64,000 nt of DNA, from assembly GCF_002104795.1 (NCBI RefSeq), contig NZ_NCXO01000006.1:1-64000 (forward strand). Direction: 5' to 3'. The stretch's first letter is position 1, and each line of letters begins with the position of its first letter. The stretch comes from Mycolicibacillus koreensis (GTDB lineage Bacteria > Actinomycetota > Actinomycetes > Mycobacteriales > Mycobacteriaceae). Below the pieces are notes generated by a model. That model saw only the letters and a program-made list of their open reading frames with translations, was not told where the DNA came from and searched no databases. The translations under genes were made by a program, and so were the position numbers. Of this stretch, positions 1-11,649 are shown piece after piece.

Positions 1-572
1 GTGGTGCCGCACGCCCAGCCGTGCCCGGCGGCGGCATCGGGGTCGAGGCGCTGGTGGTGGCCGACCCGCACGCCGGCAACGTCGTCGACCCGGCCACCGG
101 GCTGCCGTGGCAGGCCGATCAGATCCGCGAGTTCGGGCTGCGGCCCCCACCGGCGGAGCAGATCGGCGCGCTGGCCGCCGCCGGCGCCGAGACGTCGGCG
201 CTCAACACCACGATCGCAGCGGTGGCTACCGACGCGGCTCTGAGCCCGGCGGGCTGTCGGCGGGTGGCGATCGCCGCGCAGGACGGGCTGGCCCGGACCA
301 TCCGGCCGGCCCACACCCCGATGGATGGCGATACGGTGTTCGCACTGGCCACCGGCGCGGTCGAGGTGGCCCCGGTCGCCGACGTCCCCGCCGGGCTCGC
401 CCCGGACACCGCGGTGGTCACCGCGGTGGGGGCCGCGGCCGCCGAAACCCTGGCCCGTGCGGTGCTGGTCGCGGTGCTCGCCGCGGCACCGGTGGCCGGA
501 ATACCCACCTATCGGGGCCTGTTGCCCGGGGCGTTCGCGGCGGACGCCGCCGCGGACCGTGCCGAGAACTGA
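1..572 (+). CDS. P1 family peptidase (S58, DmpA-like), C-terminal part
   Basis: The reading frame enters the window at base 3 without a start codon, so only the last ~190 residues are present. Family S58 enzymes are Ntn-type hydrolases that cut themselves before a Ser or Thr and then act as aminopeptidases or esterases. The visible part fits: Gly-rich PGGGIGVEALVVADP, then ALNTTIAAVATDAALS (the first Thr is the likely nucleophile and autocleavage point) and DGDTVFALATG near the end. The stop is followed 14 nt later by mec. H37Rv Rv1333 occupies the same place upstream of Rv1334, so this is its probable orthologue. The substrate is unknown. Confidence 0.85.
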   Translation, partial: GAARPAVPGGGIGVEALVVADPHAGNVVDPATGLPWQADQIREFGLRPPPAEQIGALAAAGAETSALNTTIAAVATDAALSPAGCRRVAIAAQDGLARTIRPAHTPMDGDTVFALATGAVEVAPVADVPAGLAPDTAVVTAVGAAAAETLARAVLVAVLAAAPVAGIPTYRGLLPGAFAADAAADRAEN

Positions 573-586
573 CGAGGAGGATTGGC

Positions 587-1000
587 GTGCTGGTGATTCG
601 TGCCGACCTGGTCGACGCGATGGTGGCCCACGCCCGCGCCGACCATCCCGACGAGGCGTGCGGGGTCCTCGCCGGCCCGGAGGGTTCCGACCGGCCGCAG
701 CGGCACATCGCGATGATCAACGCCGAACGGTCCCCGACGTTCTACCGGTTCGACTCCGGCGAACAGTTGCGGGTGTGGCGCGAGATGGACGCCGCCGCGG
801 AGGAGCCGGTGGTGATCTACCACTCCCACACCGCCACCGAGGCCTATCCGAGCCGCACCGATGTGGATCTGGCCGGGGAACCGGAGGCGCACTACGTGCT
901 GGTGTCCACCCGCGACCCCGACACCGTCGAGGTGCGCAGCTTCCGCATCCGCGACGGCGCGGTCACCGAGGAACCCGTCACGATCGTCGAGCAGTACTAG
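587..1000 (+). CDS. mec: CysO-cysteine hydrolase Mec (JAMM metalloprotease)
   Basis: This 137-residue zinc protease of the JAMM/MPN+ family releases cysteine from the CysO-cysteine adduct, the last step of the CysO-dependent cysteine route. The metal signature is complete: H79-S-H81, seven residues, then S89-x-x-D92, with E23 in DEACG as the likely catalytic glutamate. The GTG start at 587 is chosen because a GAGGAGG Shine-Dalgarno lies just upstream; the open frame extends much further 5' but that part overlaps the peptidase. cysO and cysM follow on the same strand, as in Rv1334-Rv1336, so the three probably form one operon. Its possible extra job on the extended CysO of this genome is discussed in the findings. 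Confidence 0.95.
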   Translation: MLVIRADLVDAMVAHARADHPDEACGVLAGPEGSDRPQRHIAMINAERSPTFYRFDSGEQLRVWREMDAAAEEPVVIYHSHTATEAYPSRTDVDLAGEPEAHYVLVSTRDPDTVEVRSFRIRDGAVTEEPVTIVEQY

Positions 1001-1027
1001 TCCCGCCCCGACCAGCAAGGAGCCACC

Positions 1028-2959
<1,932 letters not shown>

Positions 2960-2963
<4 letters not shown>

Positions 2964-3805
2964 GCGCGGCCCCGCCGCGTGACGCGCCGATCGGGATCTT
3001 CGACTCCGGGGTCGGCGGCTTGACGGTGGCGCGCGCCATCATCGACCAGCTACCCGATGAGGACGTCATCTACGTCGGCGACACCGGCAACGGACCGTAC
3101 GGCCCGTTGCCGATCCCGCAGGTGCGCGGCCACGCCCTGGCGATCGGCGACGACCTCGTCGACCGCGGCATCAAGGCCCTGGTGATCGCCTGCAACACCG
3201 CCTCGGCGGCCTGCCTGCGCGATGCGCGGGAACGCTACCCGGTGCCGGTGGTGGAGGTGATCCTGCCGGCGGTGCGCCGCGCGGCGGCGACCACCCGCAC
3301 CGGGCGCATCGGGGTGATCGGCACCCACGCCACCATCGCCAGCCGCGCCTACCAGGACGCGTTCGCCGCGGCCCGCGACACCGAGATCACCGCCGTGGCC
3401 TGCCCACGGTTCGTCGACTTCGTCGAACGGGGCATCACCAGCGGCCGGCAGGTCCTCGGCCTGGCCGAGGGGTACCTGGAGCCGCTGCAACGCGCCGACG
3501 TCGACACCCTGGTCCTCGGGTGCACCCACTACCCGCTGCTGTCGGGGCTGATCCAGCTGGTCATGGGCGAGCAGGTCACGCTGGTGTCCAGTGCGGAGGA
3601 GACCGCCAAGGAGCTGCTGCGGGTGCTCACCGAGGCCGACCTGCTGCGCCCGCACCCCGCCGACGACGACGGCGGCGCGACCGCGCCGCTGCGGCGTTTC
3701 GAGGCGACCGGGGACCCGGCGGCGTTCACCGCGCTGGCAGCCCGGTTTCTCGGACCGATCGTCTCCGAGGTTCGCCCCACCCATCCGGGAGCCCCGCGGC
3801 GATAA
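2960..3805 (+). CDS. murI: glutamate racemase MurI
   Basis: A 281-residue cofactor-independent racemase that supplies D-glutamate for peptidoglycan. The two catalytic cysteines are visible: C78 in IACNTASAA and C188 in [10 protein letters not shown]. The N-terminal [13 protein letters not shown] and [11 protein letters not shown] motifs are those of the family. The GTG start at 2960 is embedded in GTGA shared with the rhomboid stop, so translation is likely coupled. This matches Rv1338. A short Arg/Pro-rich tail is the only unconserved part. Confidence 0.95.
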
Positions 3806-3859
3806 CAATCGGGACGCAACCGGTCATGTCGTGGTCATGACGGCGACGAACGTGGCACA

Positions 3860-4657
3860 GTGGTCACCGTGCAACTCACCGTGCTCGGCTGGTCCGGCAG
3901 CGTCGTCGGTCCCACGTCGCCGGCCTCGGGCTATCTTCTGCGCGCCCCGGACACCACACCGATGGTGATCGACTTCGGCGGGGGCGTGCTCGGGGCGCTG
4001 CAACGCTACGTCGACCCCGGTGAAGTTGATGTGTTGCTGTCGCACCTGCACGCCGACCACTGCCTGGATCTGCCCGGGCTGTTCGTCTGGCGGCGCTTCC
4101 ACCCGTCGGCGCCGGTGGGGCGCGCCCGGATGTACGGGCCCAGCGACACCGTGTCGCGCCTCGGCGCGGCGTCCTCCCCGTACGGCGGGGAGATCGACGA
4201 CTTCTCCGACATCTTCCAGGTGCATCCGTGGCAGGACGGCGAGCCGGTGACGCTGGGGTCGCTGACGGTGACCCCGCGGGCGGTGTGCCATCCGACCGAG
4301 TCCTTCGGGCTGCGTTTCACCGACGGCACCGGATCGTCGCTGGTCTACAGCGGCGACACCGGATATTGCGAGGCGGTGGTGGACCTGGCGCGCGGCGCCG
4401 ATGTGTTCCTCTGCGAGGCGTCCTGGACGCACAGCCCCGACCGGCCCCGCAACCTGCATCTGTCGGGCACCGAGGCCGGACGCATCGCGGCGGAAGCTCA
4501 GGTGGGGGAGTTGCTGCTCACCCACATCCCGCCGTGGACGTCGCGCGAAGAGGTGCTGGCCGAGGCCGCCGCGGAGTTCGACGGGCCGGCGCACGTCGTG
4601 TCCTGCGACGAGACCTTCGAGATCGGGCACTCCGAGCGGGTCCGTCGCACCGGCTGA
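3860..4657 (+). CDS. MBL-fold cyclic-nucleotide phosphodiesterase (Rv1339-like)
   Basis: A 265-residue metallo-beta-lactamase-fold hydrolase. The metal site [10 protein letters not shown] has H62, H64, D66 and H67; further ligands lie in VCHPTES, YSGDTGY and LLTHIPPW. Its M. tuberculosis counterpart Rv1339 has been reported as an atypical class II cAMP phosphodiesterase that affects drug tolerance; that role is transferred here by position and similarity, not seen directly. The GTG at 3860 is the longest plausible start, with another GTG at 3869. It lies between murI and rphA in the conserved order. Confidence 0.85.
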   Translation: MVTVQLTVLGWSGSVVGPTSPASGYLLRAPDTTPMVIDFGGGVLGALQRYVDPGEVDVLLSHLHADHCLDLPGLFVWRRFHPSAPVGRARMYGPSDTVSRLGAASSPYGGEIDDFSDIFQVHPWQDGEPVTLGSLTVTPRAVCHPTESFGLRFTDGTGSSLVYSGDTGYCEAVVDLARGADVFLCEASWTHSPDRPRNLHLSGTEAGRIAAEAQVGELLLTHIPPWTSREEVLAEAAAEFDGPAHVVSCDETFEIGHSERVRRTG

Positions 4658-4666
4658 CCCGCCGAC

Positions 4667-4672
4667 TAGGGT
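4667..4672 (+). promoter_or_regulatory. -10 element of a probable leaderless rphA promoter
   Basis: TAGGGT matches the mycobacterial TANNNT -10 hexamer and lies 7 nt before the rphA GTG at 4680. No Shine-Dalgarno precedes that GTG. This is the geometry of a leaderless mRNA beginning at the start codon. Inferred from spacing only. Confidence 0.5.
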
Positions 4673-4679
4673 GGGTCGG

Positions 4680-5459
4680 GTGTCCACACGCGAAGACGGT
4701 CGTCTCGACGACGAGTTGCGCCCGGTAACGATCACCCGCGGTTTCACCGCCCACCCGGCCGGGTCGGTGCTCGTCGAATTCGGCCAGACCCGGGTGATGT
4801 GCACCGCCAGCGTCACCGAAGGAGTGCCTCGCTGGCGCAAGGGCTCCGGGCTGGGCTGGCTGACCGCCGAGTACGCGATGCTGCCGGCCGCCACCCACAC
4901 CCGGTCGGACCGCGAATCGGTGAAGGGCCGCGTCGGCGGACGCACCCAGGAGATCAGCCGGCTGGTGGGCCGTTCACTGCGGGCCTGCATCGACCTGGCG
5001 GCGTTGGGGGAGAACACCATCGCCGTCGACTGTGATGTGCTGCAGGCCGACGGCGGCACCCGCACCGCGGCGATCACCGGCGCCTACGTGGCGCTGGCCG
5101 ACGCCGTCACCTACCTGTCGGCGGCGGGCAAACTGTCGGACCCGCGGCCGCTGTCGTGCGCGATCGCGGCGGTCAGCGTCGGGGTGGTCGACGGCCGGGT
5201 CCGGGTGGACCTGCCCTATGAGGAGGACTCCCGCGCCGAGGTCGACATGAACGTGGTGGCCACCGACACCGGCACCCTGGTGGAGATCCAGGGCACCGGG
5301 GAGGGCGCGACGTTCCCGCGCTCCACCCTGGACAAGATGCTCGACGCCGCGATGGGGGCCTGCGAGCGCCTGTTCGCCGTGCAGCGTGCGGCGTTGGATC
5401 TGCCCTATCCGGGGGAGTTGCCGGAGGGCCCGGAGCCGAAGAAAGCGTTCGGCAGCTGA
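4680..5459 (+). CDS. rphA: ribonuclease PH
   Basis: A 259-residue phosphorolytic exoribonuclease that trims the 3' ends of tRNA precursors; it works as a hexameric ring. Full length, with the family N-terminus ([20 protein letters not shown]), the phosphate-binding [17 protein letters not shown] loop and the [19 protein letters not shown] motif. The start is the GTG at 4680, downstream of a -10-like hexamer. The rdgB frame follows almost directly after the stop, so the two are probably co-transcribed, as with Rv1340-Rv1341. Confidence 0.95.
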   Translation: MSTREDGRLDDELRPVTITRGFTAHPAGSVLVEFGQTRVMCTASVTEGVPRWRKGSGLGWLTAEYAMLPAATHTRSDRESVKGRVGGRTQEISRLVGRSLRACIDLAALGENTIAVDCDVLQADGGTRTAAITGAYVALADAVTYLSAAGKLSDPRPLSCAIAAVSVGVVDGRVRVDLPYEEDSRAEVDMNVVATDTGTLVEIQGTGEGATFPRSTLDKMLDAAMGACERLFAVQRAALDLPYPGELPEGPEPKKAFGS

Positions 5460-5470
5460 CCGCGCTGCTG

Positions 5471-6064
5471 GTGGCCAGCCGCAACCGCAAGAAGCTGGCC
5501 GAGCTACGCCGGGTCCTCGACGCCGCCGGGCTGACCGGCATCGACGTCATCGGCCTCGATGAGGTCGCCCCGTTCCAGGAATCCCCGGAGACCGGCGCCA
5601 CGTTCGAGCAGAATGCGCTGGCCAAGGCGCGCGACGGGTTCACCGCGACCGGGCTGGCCACCGTCGCCGACGACTCGGGGCTGACGGTGGCCGCACTGGG
5701 CGGGATGCCCGGGGTGCTCTCGGCGCGCTGGTGCGGGCGCCACGGCGACGACGCGGCCAACACCGCGCTGCTGCTCGCCCAACTCCACGACGTGCCCGAC
5801 ACGCGCCGGGACGCGGCGTTCGTGTCGGCGTGCGCGCTGGTGTGGGGCCCGGGAGCCGACCAGCAGACGGTGGTGCGCGGCGAATGGCCGGGCCGTATCG
5901 CCCGCGCTGCGCGCGGCGACGGCGGGTTCGGCTACGACCCGGTGTTCGTCGCGGCCGGCGACACCCGCACCGCCGCTGAACTCACCCCGGAGGACAAAGA
6001 CGCCGTCTCCCACCGCGGGCGGGCGTTGGCGCTGTTGGTGCCCGCGTTGCGGGCGCTGCGCTGA
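5471..6064 (+). CDS. rdgB: dITP/XTP pyrophosphatase RdgB/HAM1
   Basis: A 197-residue house-cleaning nucleotidase that hydrolyses non-canonical purine NTPs to NMPs. Motifs: ASRNRKKLAELR at the N-terminus, TFEQNALAKAR, VADDSGLTVAALGG, GDGGFGYDPVF and AVSHRGRAL. The first in-frame GTG (5471) falls inside the first beta strand: codons 5' of it encode Leu-Leu-Val-Ala, as in other family members, but no ATG, GTG or TTG lies between that point and the rphA stop. The true start may therefore use a rarer codon or overlap rphA. It ends opposite a minus-strand gene pair with a strong hairpin between them. Confidence 0.92.
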   Translation: MASRNRKKLAELRRVLDAAGLTGIDVIGLDEVAPFQESPETGATFEQNALAKARDGFTATGLATVADDSGLTVAALGGMPGVLSARWCGRHGDDAANTALLLAQLHDVPDTRRDAAFVSACALVWGPGADQQTVVRGEWPGRIARAARGDGGFGYDPVFVAAGDTRTAAELTPEDKDAVSHRGRALALLVPALRALR

Positions 6065-6133
6065 GGCGAAAGCCGGGCCGCGCGATCGAGTGTGCACTCC
6101 GGGCGCCAGCGTGTGCGGTGTCGTCCGCGACAC

Positions 6134-6157
6134 GCCGATCGGGGCGGACCGATCGGC
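6134..6157. terminator. hairpin between convergent rdgB and the DUF3817 gene
   Basis: A perfect 9-bp inverted repeat, GCCGATCGG at 6134-6142 and CCGATCGGC at 6149-6157, with a 6-nt loop. It lies between two converging genes and can form on either transcript, so a bidirectional terminator is the likely role. There is no T-tract, which is common for mycobacterial terminators. Confidence 0.6.
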
Positions 6158-6171
6158 ACACGGTCGCGGGT

Positions 6172-6519
6172 CTACAGGCCGAATTGTTCCTTGACGGCGC
6201 GGGTTTGGAAATGCTCGATGATGATCCCCAGCAGCGGGACGGTGCCCGACAGCAGGACCCCCAGCGTCTTGCCGTACGACCAGCGCACCTTGGTGGCCAA
6301 GTTCAGCGTCGCCAGCAGATAGGTGAAATACACCCAGCCGTGAACCACCCCGATCCACACCGGCGGGTTGTCGACCTTGACGATGTATTTGAGAACCACC
6401 TCGTAGCAGAGCGCGATCAGCCAGATCCCGGTCGCCCAGGCCAGCACCCGGTAGCCGGTCAGCGCGGTGCGGATCTTGTCGACCGGGGCCGCACCGGCCG
6501 GGGCGTCGGAGGAGGTCAT
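6172..6519 (-). CDS. DUF3817 membrane protein (Rv1342c-like)
   Basis: A 115-residue integral membrane protein with about three hydrophobic segments (LAWATGIWLIALCYEVVL, WIGVVHGWVYFTYLLATL and LGVLLSGTVPLLGIIIEH). The WIGVVHGWVYFTYL motif and the basic segment after it are typical of DUF3817. No catalytic residues are evident and the function is unknown. The ATG at 6519 overlaps the stop of the upstream minus-strand gene by 4 nt, so the two are translationally coupled. Same order as Rv1343c-Rv1342c. Confidence 0.88.
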   Translation of the reverse strand: MTSSDAPAGAAPVDKIRTALTGYRVLAWATGIWLIALCYEVVLKYIVKVDNPPVWIGVVHGWVYFTYLLATLNLATKVRWSYGKTLGVLLSGTVPLLGIIIEHFQTRAVKEQFGL

Positions 6520-6947
6520 GCGGTGGTCCTGTTCTGCTCGTCGTGGTCGGGGGGCGTCGGATCGCGCTCGGCGCGGGCCAACTCGGTCAGATAGGCGTTG
6601 TACCGGCGCAACTCGAGGTCTTCGAGGTCTTCGGGATCCTCGGGATCCGAGGGGTCCGGTGCGCCCGCCACCCTCGGCCGCTCGGGCAGCAACCCCGCCG
6701 GGATCTCGGTCGGCCCGCGGTCCGACGGCAACTCCGGCGGCACCTCTTCGTAGCGCACGAACTTGCGGTAGGCGTAGACGCAGAACCCGGCGAACAGCGG
6801 CCACTGCAAGGCGTAGCCGAGGTTCTGGAAGGTGCCCGACGCCGATTCGTAGCGGGTCCACTGCCACCAGCCCAGCGCCAGGCACCCGCAGGTCGCCGCG
6901 GTCACCAGCAGCACCAGCGCCGGTCTGCGACGCCGTGTAGTGGACAT
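6516..6947 (-). CDS. LprD-like membrane or lipoprotein (Rv1343c-like)
   Basis: A 143-residue protein. A basic N-terminus is followed by a hydrophobic stretch containing VTAATCGC, which could be a weak lipobox, then a second hydrophobic segment (LQWPLFAGFCVYAY). The acidic, proline-rich C-terminal half (DPSDPEDPEDLEDLEL) is probably cytoplasmic. H37Rv calls the counterpart LprD, but here the two-helix membrane topology is clearer than lipidation. The ATG at 6947 fits the position of the first hydrophobic helix. Function unknown. Confidence 0.85.
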   Translation of the reverse strand: MSTTRRRRPALVLLVTAATCGCLALGWWQWTRYESASGTFQNLGYALQWPLFAGFCVYAYRKFVRYEEVPPELPSDRGPTEIPAGLLPERPRVAGAPDPSDPEDPEDLEDLELRRYNAYLTELARAERDPTPPDHDEQNRTTA

Positions 6948-7032
6948 ACCCCGACCGTACCGTGCTGAGCATCGGTGACCGCCCTCACGCTGCCGGGACG
7001 CCGCCGCCGGCCGGTAGGATTCCGGGGTCCTC

Positions 7033-7116
7033 GCGGGCGTGATGGAATTGGCAGACATGCCGGCTTTAGGTGCCGGTGCTCGAAAGAGCGTGAGGGTTCG
7101 AGTCCCTCCGCCCGCA
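7033..7116 (+). tRNA. tRNA-Leu (anticodon UAG)
   Basis: A class II tRNA. The acceptor stem GCGGGCG (7033-7039) pairs with CGCCCGC (7109-7115). The anticodon stem CCGGC/GCCGG holds the loop TTTAGGT, giving anticodon UAG (Leu, CUA codons). The long variable arm GCTC-GAAA-GAGC and a T arm GAGGG-TTCGAGT-CCCTC are present. A is the discriminator; the genome continues ACCG, so the CCA end is not fully encoded. TAGGAT at 7015-7020 is a possible -10 element for it. Confidence 0.96.
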
Positions 7117-7157
7117 CCGCGTGACACCACCGGCTTTCGCCCCGCCCCCGATCGCCA

Positions 7158-7176
7158 GCTAAGGTAAGCCTTAGTT
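7158..7176 (+). promoter_or_regulatory. IdeR-like iron box upstream of irtA
   Basis: The 19-mer TAAGGTAAGCCTTAGTTGA agrees with the mycobacterial iron box (TTAGGTTAGGCTAACCTAA) at 12 of 19 positions and keeps the central dyad. It lies 72 nt before the irtA ATG. IdeR with iron bound represses irtAB in mycobacteria, so this is the likely operator. The match was made by eye. Confidence 0.65.
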
Positions 7177-7248
7177 GATTTCGGTCTGCGTGGTGAGGTG
7201 GTGTCTAGTGCCCGGTGTCCAGACGGCGCGCGCGGGGGGTCCGCGCTG

Positions 7249-9861
7249 ATGGCCCGCGGTCTGCAGGGGATGGTGCTGCGCGGCTTCGGTGCCCGCGACC
7301 ACCTCGCCACCGTTGTCGAGACCGTGCCGATCGCCCCGCATTTCGTGCGGATCCGGATGGTCTCGCCGACGGTGTTCGACGACGCCGTGGTGGAGCCGGC
7401 GGCGTGGCTGCGGTTCTGGTTCCCCGACCCCGACGGGTCCTCGACCGAGCACCAGCGCGCCTACACCCTCACCGAGGCCGACCCGGAGACCGGGGCTTTC
7501 GCCGTCGACGTGCTGCTGCACGAGCCGGCCGGTCCGGCGTCGCGCTGGGCGCGCACCGTGCAGCCGGGCGCCACGATCACCGCCACCCCGCTGATGGGGT
7601 CGCTGCGGTTCAGCGTCCCCGACGAGCCGCCGGCGGGCTATCTGCTCATCGGTGACGCGGCGTCGATCCCGGGCATCAACGGCATCATCGCCACCGTCGC
7701 CGCCGATGTGCCGATCGAGCTGTACCTCGAGGAGCACGATCCGCGCGACCGGGAGATCCCGCTGACCGACCATCCGCGACTGCGGGTGCACTGGGTGGCG
7801 CGGCGCGGGGTGGACTCGCTGGCCGCGGCGATCGAGAACCGGGACTGGTCGAACTGGTACGCCTGGGCCACCCCGGAATCCGGCAGCCTCAAACAGGTGC
7901 GGGCCCGGCTGCGCGACGGGTTCGGCTTCCCCAAATCCGAGGTGCATGCGCAGGCCTATTGGAAGGCCGGCCGCGCGATGGGCACGATCCGCGACACCGA
8001 CATCCCCGGGGACACCGGGGGGGACACCAGCACCCCGGTGGCACCGCCGCCCGCCGAGCCGGTCACCGCCGACGCGGCGGGGCCGGTCACCGCCGAGGCG
8101 GCGGGGCAGGCCACCGCGGGCCGCTGGCAGGCCCAGGCCGCCGGCCGGCTGTTGGGTCCGCTGCGCACCCCGCTGGTGGTTTCCGGGCTGTTGCAGGCGG
8201 TGATCACCCTGGTGCAGTTGGCGCCGTTCGTGCTGCTGGTGGAGTTGTCGCGGCGCTTGCTGGCCGGCGATCCCGCCCAGCGGCTGTGGCCGGTCGGCAT
8301 CGCCGCGGTGGTGCTGCTAGGGCTGGGCACCCTGTTCGGGGCCGCACTGGCGTTGTGGCTGCACGTCGTCGACGCCCGGTTCGCCGGGTCGCTGCGCGCC
8401 CGGCTGCTGGACAAGATGGCGCGACTACCGCTGGGCTGGTTCACCGCCCGCGGCGCCGGCAGCATCAAACAACTGGTCCACGACGACACGATGGCGCTGC
8501 ATTACCTGATCACCCACGCCATCCCCGATGCGGTCGCCGCGGTGGTGGCCCCGGTGGCGGTGCTGGTCTACCTGTTCGCGGTGGACTGGCGCGTGGCGCT
8601 GGTGCTGTTCGTGCCGGTGCTGGCGTACCTGGTGATGATGTCGATGATGGCGATCCAGTCCGGTGCCCGCACCGGCCAGGCGCAACGCTGGTCGCAGACG
8701 ATGAACGACGAGGCCACCACCTATCTGGCGGCCCAACCGGTGATCCGGGTCTTCGGCGGCTCGACCGCATCGAGTTTCCGCCGCAACCTCGGGCGCTACC
8801 TGCAGTTCCTGGTCAGCTGGCAACAGCCGCTGACCGGCAAGAAGACCGTGATGGATCTGATCACCCGGCCGGCGACGTTTTTGTGGCTGATCGCGGTGAC
8901 CGGAACGCTGCTGATCGTCGCCGACCGGATGACCCCGGTGGATCTGCTGCCATTTCTGTTGCTGGGCACCACATTCGGCACCCGTCTACTCGGCATCGCC
9001 TACGGGCTCGGCGGGATCCGCGCGGGAATGATCGCGGCCCGCCAAGTCCAGACCGCACTCGACGAACCGGAACTGGCCACCGCGGGACACGCGGCGGCGC
9101 CGACCGCGGCCCCCGCGGGCGACGTCGTCGTCGACGGGGTCACCTTCGGCTACCGCGCGGATGTGCCGGTGCTGCACGACATCACCCTCACACTCGCGCC
9201 GGGCACAGTGACCGCGCTGGTCGGGCCGTCCGGGTCGGGCAAGTCCACGTTGGCGGCGCTGCTGGCCCGTTTCCACGACCCCGACACCGGCACGATCACG
9301 ATCGGCGGCGATGACGTGCGCACGCTCACCGCCGACCAGTTGTACCGCCGGATCGGGTTCGTCTTGCAGGACACCCAACTGGTGCACGGCAGCGTCTACG
9401 ACAACATCGCCCTCGCGGTGCCCGACGCGCCCGCCGAGGCGGTGCACGCCGCGGCGCGGGCCGCCCAGATCCACGATCGCATCCTGGCGCTGCCCGACGG
9501 CTACGACACCGTGTTGGGTCCGGATGCCGCGCTCTCCGGCGGGGAACGCCAGCGGCTCACGATCGCGCGCGCACTGCTCGCCGACACCCCGGTGCTCATC
9601 CTCGACGAGGCGACCGCGTTCGCCGACCCGGAATCGGAGTATCTCGTGCAACAGGCGTTGAGCCGGCTGACCCGGGGGCGCACCGTGCTGGTGATCGCCC
9701 ACCGGTTGCACACCATCACCGACGCCGACCAGATCGTGGTGCTCGACGCCGGCCGGATCGTCGAACGCGGCACCCACAGTGCGCTGCTGGCCGCCGACGG
9801 CCGCTACCGGCGGCTGTGGGAGAGCGGCCGGGCCGGCGCCCGCGAGCAGGTGGCGCTGTGA
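7249..9861 (+). CDS. irtA: carboxymycobactin importer subunit IrtA with SIP reductase domain
   Basis: An 870-residue half-transporter of the exporter-type ABC fold that, with IrtB, imports iron-loaded carboxymycobactin. The N-terminal ~260 residues are a siderophore-interacting FAD domain ([43 protein letters not shown]) that reduces the ferric siderophore. After a low-complexity linker with a 24-bp tandem repeat come six transmembrane helices and the ATPase domain: Walker [10 protein letters not shown] (about residue 658), signature LSGGERQR (about 762), Walker B VLILDEAT. The start is the ATG at 7249 (MARGLQGM), which matches M. tuberculosis IrtA; the open frame extends to 7198 but that part is unconserved. 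It overlaps irtB by 4 nt and sits behind an iron box. Confidence 0.95.
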   Translation: MARGLQGMVLRGFGARDHLATVVETVPIAPHFVRIRMVSPTVFDDAVVEPAAWLRFWFPDPDGSSTEHQRAYTLTEADPETGAFAVDVLLHEPAGPASRWARTVQPGATITATPLMGSLRFSVPDEPPAGYLLIGDAASIPGINGIIATVAADVPIELYLEEHDPRDREIPLTDHPRLRVHWVARRGVDSLAAAIENRDWSNWYAWATPESGSLKQVRARLRDGFGFPKSEVHAQAYWKAGRAMGTIRDTDIPGDTGGDTSTPVAPPPAEPVTADAAGPVTAEAAGQATAGRWQAQAAGRLLGPLRTPLVVSGLLQAVITLVQLAPFVLLVELSRRLLAGDPAQRLWPVGIAAVVLLGLGTLFGAALALWLHVVDARFAGSLRARLLDKMARLPLGWFTARGAGSIKQLVHDDTMALHYLITHAIPDAVAAVVAPVAVLVYLFAVDWRVALVLFVPVLAYLVMMSMMAIQSGARTGQAQRWSQTMNDEATTYLAAQPVIRVFGGSTASSFRRNLGRYLQFLVSWQQPLTGKKTVMDLITRPATFLWLIAVTGTLLIVADRMTPVDLLPFLLLGTTFGTRLLGIAYGLGGIRAGMIAARQVQTALDEPELATAGHAAAPTAAPAGDVVVDGVTFGYRADVPVLHDITLTLAPGTVTALVGPSGSGKSTLAALLARFHDPDTGTITIGGDDVRTLTADQLYRRIGFVLQDTQLVHGSVYDNIALAVPDAPAEAVHAAARAAQIHDRILALPDGYDTVLGPDAALSGGERQRLTIARALLADTPVLILDEATAFADPESEYLVQQALSRLTRGRTVLVIAHRLHTITDADQIVVLDAGRIVERGTHSALLAADGRYRRLWESGRAGAREQVAL
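8058..8105 (+). repeat. 24-bp tandem repeat in the irtA linker
   Basis: Two adjoining 24-nt units (8058-8081 and 8082-8105) differ at one base. They encode the repeated PVTA(D/E)AAG segment between the SIP domain and the membrane domain. Being a multiple of three, copy-number change would lengthen or shorten the linker without breaking the frame. Confidence 0.85.
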
Positions 9862-11633
9862 TCGCCACCCTGCGCCGGCTGCTCCCGGCCGATCAGCGCC
9901 GCCGCGCCGGTGTCTACGTGGCCCTGACCCTGCTGTCGGTGGTGATCCGGGCCGCGGGGATCGTGCTGCTGGTGCCGCTGGTCGGTGCGCTGTTCAGCGA
10001 CACCCCCGCCGATGCGCTGGGCTGGCTGGGTGCACTCACCGCGGCCACCGCCGCCGGGTGGGTCATCGACGCCGCCGCCGCCCGCCGCGGATTCCAACTC
10101 GGATTCGCCGCGCTGAACCGCACCCAGCACGTCGTCGCCGACCGGCTCGCCGAGGTCCGGCTGGACTGGTTCACCGCCGAGACCACCGCCACCGCGCGCC
10201 AGGCGATCGCGACCACCGGCCCCGAACTGCTCGGCCTGCTGGTCTACCTGGGGGCGCCGCTGACCACCGCGCTGCTGCTGCCCGCGGCGATCGGGGTGGC
10301 GTTGCTGCCGATCTCGTGGCCGCTGGGTCTGGCCGCTCTCGCCGGGGTGCCGCTGCTGCTCGGGGCGATGGCGGCCTCGGTGCGCCTGTCGCGCAACGCC
10401 GACGCCGCCGCCGACGCCGCCAACAGTGTGCTCACCGAACGGATCATCGAGTTCGCCCGCACCCAACCGGCGTTGCGCGCCGCGCGCCGCGCCGACCAGT
10501 CACGCAGCCTGGTGGGCGAGGCACTCGCCGCCCAACACGGCGCGATGCTGCGGCTGTTGGGCATGCAGATCCCCGGCCAGCTGTTGTTCAGCCTCGCCAG
10601 CCAGGCCGCCCTGATCGGGCTCGCCGGCGCTGTCACCGCGTTGACCGTGAACGGATCGCTGTCGGTTCCCGAGGCGATCGCGCTGATCGTGGTGATCGTG
10701 CGCTACCTGGAGCCGTTCACCACCGTCAGCGAGCTTGCCCCGGCCTGGGACTCCACCCGCGCCACACTGACGCGCATCCACACCGTGCTCACCGCCCCGC
10801 AGCTGTCGTCGGGACAAGCGCACCTGCCCGACCCGGCCGGCGCACCGCGCATCGAATTCGTCGACGTCGCCTTCGGCTACGGCGATCGGGAAGCCGACGC
10901 CGCCGAGACCGCGGGCGCCGACGCGGTGCTGCACGGCATCAACCTGGTGCTGCAACCGGGCACCACCACCGCGGTGGTCGGGCCGTCGGGCTCGGGGAAG
11001 AGCAGCCTGCTGGCGCTCATCGCCGGGCTGCACCGGCCCACCGGCGGCCGGGTGCTCATCGACGGGGTGGATGTGGCCACCCTCGACCCCGAGCAGCGCC
11101 GCGCCGCCACCAGCGTGGTGTTCCAGCATCCCTACCTGTTCGACGGCTCGGTGCGCGACAACGCACTGGCCGGCGACCCCGACGCCGACGAGCAGCGGTG
11201 GCGCACCGTGGCCGCGTTGGCCCGCGTCGATGAACTCATCGACCGGCTGCCCGACGGGGAGGCCACCCGGGCCGGTGAGGCCGGCGGGGCGCTCTCCGGC
11301 GGGGAACGTCAACGAGTCAGCATCGCGCGCGCCCTGCTCAAACCGGCACCGGTGTTGCTGGTCGACGAGGCGACCAGCGCCTTGGACACCGAGAACGAGG
11401 CGGCCGTCGTCGCCGCGCTCACCGCTTCGCTGCGGCCCCGCACTCAGGTGGTCGTCGCCCACCGGCTGGCCAGCATCCGCCACGCCGACCGGGTGGTGTT
11501 CCTCGACGCCGGTCGCATCATCGAAGACGGCACCGTCGAGGAGCTTCTGGCCGCCGGGGGACCGTTCGCGCAGTTCTGGCGTCATCAACAGCAGGCGGCG
11601 CACTGGCAGATCACCGCCGAGCCCACCGGCTGA
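9858..11633 (+). CDS. irtB: carboxymycobactin importer subunit IrtB
   Basis: A 591-residue partner of IrtA. Six membrane helices (first near residues 20-50) precede an ATPase domain with Walker [10 protein letters not shown] at about residue 374, signature LSGGERQR at about 478, and Walker [13 protein letters not shown]. There is no SIP domain, as expected for IrtB. The GTG start at 9858 shares GTGA with the irtA stop, so the two are made in equal amounts from one iron-regulated mRNA. No mycobactin synthesis genes adjoin. Confidence 0.95.
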   Translation: MIATLRRLLPADQRRRAGVYVALTLLSVVIRAAGIVLLVPLVGALFSDTPADALGWLGALTAATAAGWVIDAAAARRGFQLGFAALNRTQHVVADRLAEVRLDWFTAETTATARQAIATTGPELLGLLVYLGAPLTTALLLPAAIGVALLPISWPLGLAALAGVPLLLGAMAASVRLSRNADAAADAANSVLTERIIEFARTQPALRAARRADQSRSLVGEALAAQHGAMLRLLGMQIPGQLLFSLASQAALIGLAGAVTALTVNGSLSVPEAIALIVVIVRYLEPFTTVSELAPAWDSTRATLTRIHTVLTAPQLSSGQAHLPDPAGAPRIEFVDVAFGYGDREADAAETAGADAVLHGINLVLQPGTTTAVVGPSGSGKSSLLALIAGLHRPTGGRVLIDGVDVATLDPEQRRAATSVVFQHPYLFDGSVRDNALAGDPDADEQRWRTVAALARVDELIDRLPDGEATRAGEAGGALSGGERQRVSIARALLKPAPVLLVDEATSALDTENEAAVVAALTASLRPRTQVVVAHRLASIRHADRVVFLDAGRIIEDGTVEELLAAGGPFAQFWRHQQQAAHWQITAEPTG

Positions 11634-11649
11634 CCCGGCTAACCCACCG

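Noticed and set aside
7198..7248. irtA start at GTG 7198
   Set aside because: The 17 extra residues are unconserved and the M. tuberculosis protein begins at the equivalent of ATG 7249.
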